Assembly: GCA_011319805.1 (NCBI GenBank)
Contig: SJRY01000329.1
Location: 1 to 64,000 of the forward strand
Direction of reading: 5' to 3'
Length of the DNA: 64,000 nucleotides
Source: Macrocybe gigantea
Lineage: Eukaryota > Basidiomycota > Agaricomycetes > Agaricales > Callistosporiaceae
Each line of letters begins with the position of its first letter. Position 1 is the stretch's first letter. Positions 62,163-64,000 of the stretch are shown piece after piece. A program made the translations under genes and the position numbers. The notes beneath the pieces were generated by a model, which was given only the letters and a program-made list of their open reading frames with translations, did not search any database and was not told the DNA's origin.

Positions 62163-63938
62163 GGCTGGGCTTGGGAACAGCTGAGCGGAGCAGACGCTCG
62201 TTCTCACCGCTGCGTCGGCACCGCCGTTCCGACGCTGACCCCGGACACACCGTCCGCCAACTGCCGCCAATCATCTGACTCGGGGGCCCTGCCTCGTGTT
62301 GCCCAAACTGGGCTCGAGAAGGGCGCTCCCCCGCCGCATGTATTCGCTGTCATCATCCGCTTCGGCATCCATCCCGGCCAAAGTCTCGTGCTCACCGCAT
62401 GCTGTCATTCGCCGCCTCCCACCTGATTCCATGTCCGGCGCCCCGAGGAAATTCTTATCTCAACACGCCTCTTGGGTCCTGCAAACTGCCGGTCACATCA
62501 AACGCCCAATCGTCTTCTCGTCCGACGTCCTTGGATCACCACCACCGACGAACACACCGGGCCTGGCGGAGATCTCGACGAAAGAGGGCGCTGATCGCTG
62601 ATCTCACCCATCATCCTTGTCGGCACCACGTCGTTTGAATTTCTCTTGCATGTTTTCTCTACCAGTGCATAACGTCACGCATGCGCTCGAAAGGTGGCCT
62701 GCGTGTCCACGCCACATCCCAGACGAGACGCCGTCAAAATTCTTCAAGCACGCTTCTGCTCCTCGGCCGCCTTGGCCCACGCCGATTGGCGTCCGACCGA
62801 CGTCTGCGGCCTTGACGCACGTCGCGTGACCTTTATGTCGTCTCCAGCCATTGAGCGCGTCTCGTGAGGTTCGTCACGGTGCAGCCTGAGGCGTGGAAAC
62901 CTGTGACGGTCGTTCACAAAGCCACACCGCAGTATCTTGCAGCAGAGACGGACAGCGACCGTCGAAAGCTGTGGCTGGCCGAGGCGTTTTCGCGCACCGT
63001 CGGTGAATCAAAACACGCCTCTGGCGTTCCCGTTCTGTGTTCTGTGTTCTGACCCTCATCCACCGCATCGCTCTCAAGGTCTTTACGCCAGCCGAGGCCG
63101 ACCCGCGCCATGAGCTTTCAGATATCTGGCGAACACGAGCAGCTTCAGAGTCGAGTTGCCCGCTCCTTCGTCGGTCGTCAAATAAGCACGCCCGATGCTT
63201 GGTGATGATTCGGATCTCCAAGCGGCATCCGGGCATTCTGCTTCGGATGGCCGAGCTTTTGTCGCCCATCCAGAAGGTTGCTTTCAAGCCGCGTCTCACG
63301 CTGCAGCAGGCGGCATCGTGTGGAGCGCAGCCATCCCAGACGCGCTGTTTAGCGGATAGTCCGCCGTTCCGAAAGGGGATCCACGGCCATGAAGGTTTTC
63401 TGCACGTATTGACGTGACGACGAGATCCTCGGACAGTCTGCAATAAGCTGTGTGAACGCGTAAAAAAAACTCATAAACAGACAGGTTGGTCAGGGAACAA
63501 AAAAATCGTACAGGAAAGAAAGAGATGGAAACGACCAACTCTCTGAGCAAACGACCTATCAAGGCTCGGACGTTATTCATTGTATTATTGCCCAAAAAAA
63601 AATAGAGTATGCTATGACTATTTGATACAGAACACCGTCTCAAAAGGCAGCAAACAGAATGATAGTAAGCATGCATGTACGATAACACAGATGAGAGTTG
63701 CGAACGAAAATGAATGAGTAGATGCGTGAATTTTTTTTTTTTTTGATTCGAGTCCTTTTTTTCCTCTTTGCAATTTGCGGTTTATGCAGGCGGCACGAGC
63801 GATGGGTCGAACACGCCAAGATCTAGCATCCATCATCAGCCAACGCTGCGACACACCACCAAACGAAAAGACGAAAAAACCTACCACCCTGCGAAGAATT
63901 ATTCTCTACGCTGTCTTTTTCAGCAGGATCGAGTCCGC
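62163..63938. other. Intergenic region, no gene supported
   Basis: The region lies upstream of the GATA-like gene. It is GC-rich to about 63400, then AT-rich with poly-A/T tracts near 63592-63602 and 63730-63745, likely the 3' UTR of the next gene. Open frames on both strands mirror each other and lack motifs. Confidence 0.45.
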
Positions 63939-64000
63939 CTAGGAAAAGTCATACTCGCCTTGCCCGTTCGGGGCCTGCAGAGAGTCCATCACCGGCTCCT
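63939..64000 (-). CDS. 3' end of a gene leaving the window
   Basis: The minus strand reads an open segment ending M-D-S-L-Q-A-P-N-G-Q-G-E-Y-D-F-S and then TAG at 63939. The downstream sequence is AT-rich and UTR-like. The fragment is too short to identify. Confidence 0.35.
   Translation of the reverse strand, partial: EPVMDSLQAPNGQGEYDFS

Overview
The window is the end of a chromosome from a basidiomycete fungus, most likely a wood-decaying agaricomycete. Short introns of about 45 to 90 bases interrupt nearly every gene. The gene content includes a secreted AA9 polysaccharide monooxygenase with a CBM1 tail, a GH3 beta-glucosidase, a GH92 alpha-mannosidase, a heme-thiolate peroxidase and a P450. 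Positions 1-85 are a degenerate (CCTAA)n telomere. I cannot name the species from sequence alone.

Layout. (1) 1-1023: telomere abutting a coiled-coil gene that has no start codon. (2) 1375-18979: a compact GC-rich block of conserved genes: TCF25/Rqc1, the AA9 enzyme, a HAP5 (NF-YC) subunit, a DUF6593-like protein, RVB1, an SH3 protein, MTA phosphorylase, GRC3 kinase and TSR2. (3) 19-57 kb: a lower-GC accessory region. It holds two inverted copies of a seven-helix membrane protein, a Ser-rich protein, a DNAJC3-type co-chaperone, then GH3, heme peroxidase, P450 and GH92 all on the minus strand, an alpha/beta hydrolase, and two paralogous C2H2 zinc-finger regulators separated by gene-poor stretches of about 4.4 kb. 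(4) 57-64 kb: GC-rich again, with an intact third member of the membrane family, a GATA-like zinc-finger protein, and the 3' end of a gene leaving the window.

Functional links. GRC3 and TSR2 (ribosome biogenesis) are divergent across 87 bp; RVB1 lies in the same block and TCF25/Rqc1 acts in ribosome quality control. AA9, GH3 and the peroxidase fit lignocellulose attack. GH92 fits trimming of mannose chains.

Caution on reading frames. Many genes show single-base frame breaks at homopolymer runs: one in RVB1, two in the SH3 gene, one in TSR2, and many in the 20-43 kb block. The broken copies otherwise keep splice sites and conserved motifs. This looks more like residual consensus error in a long-read assembly than real decay, but the sequence alone cannot settle it. 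Exon coordinates below were derived by hand from splice sites and family conservation. Where I say the total is divisible by three, the model is frame-consistent.
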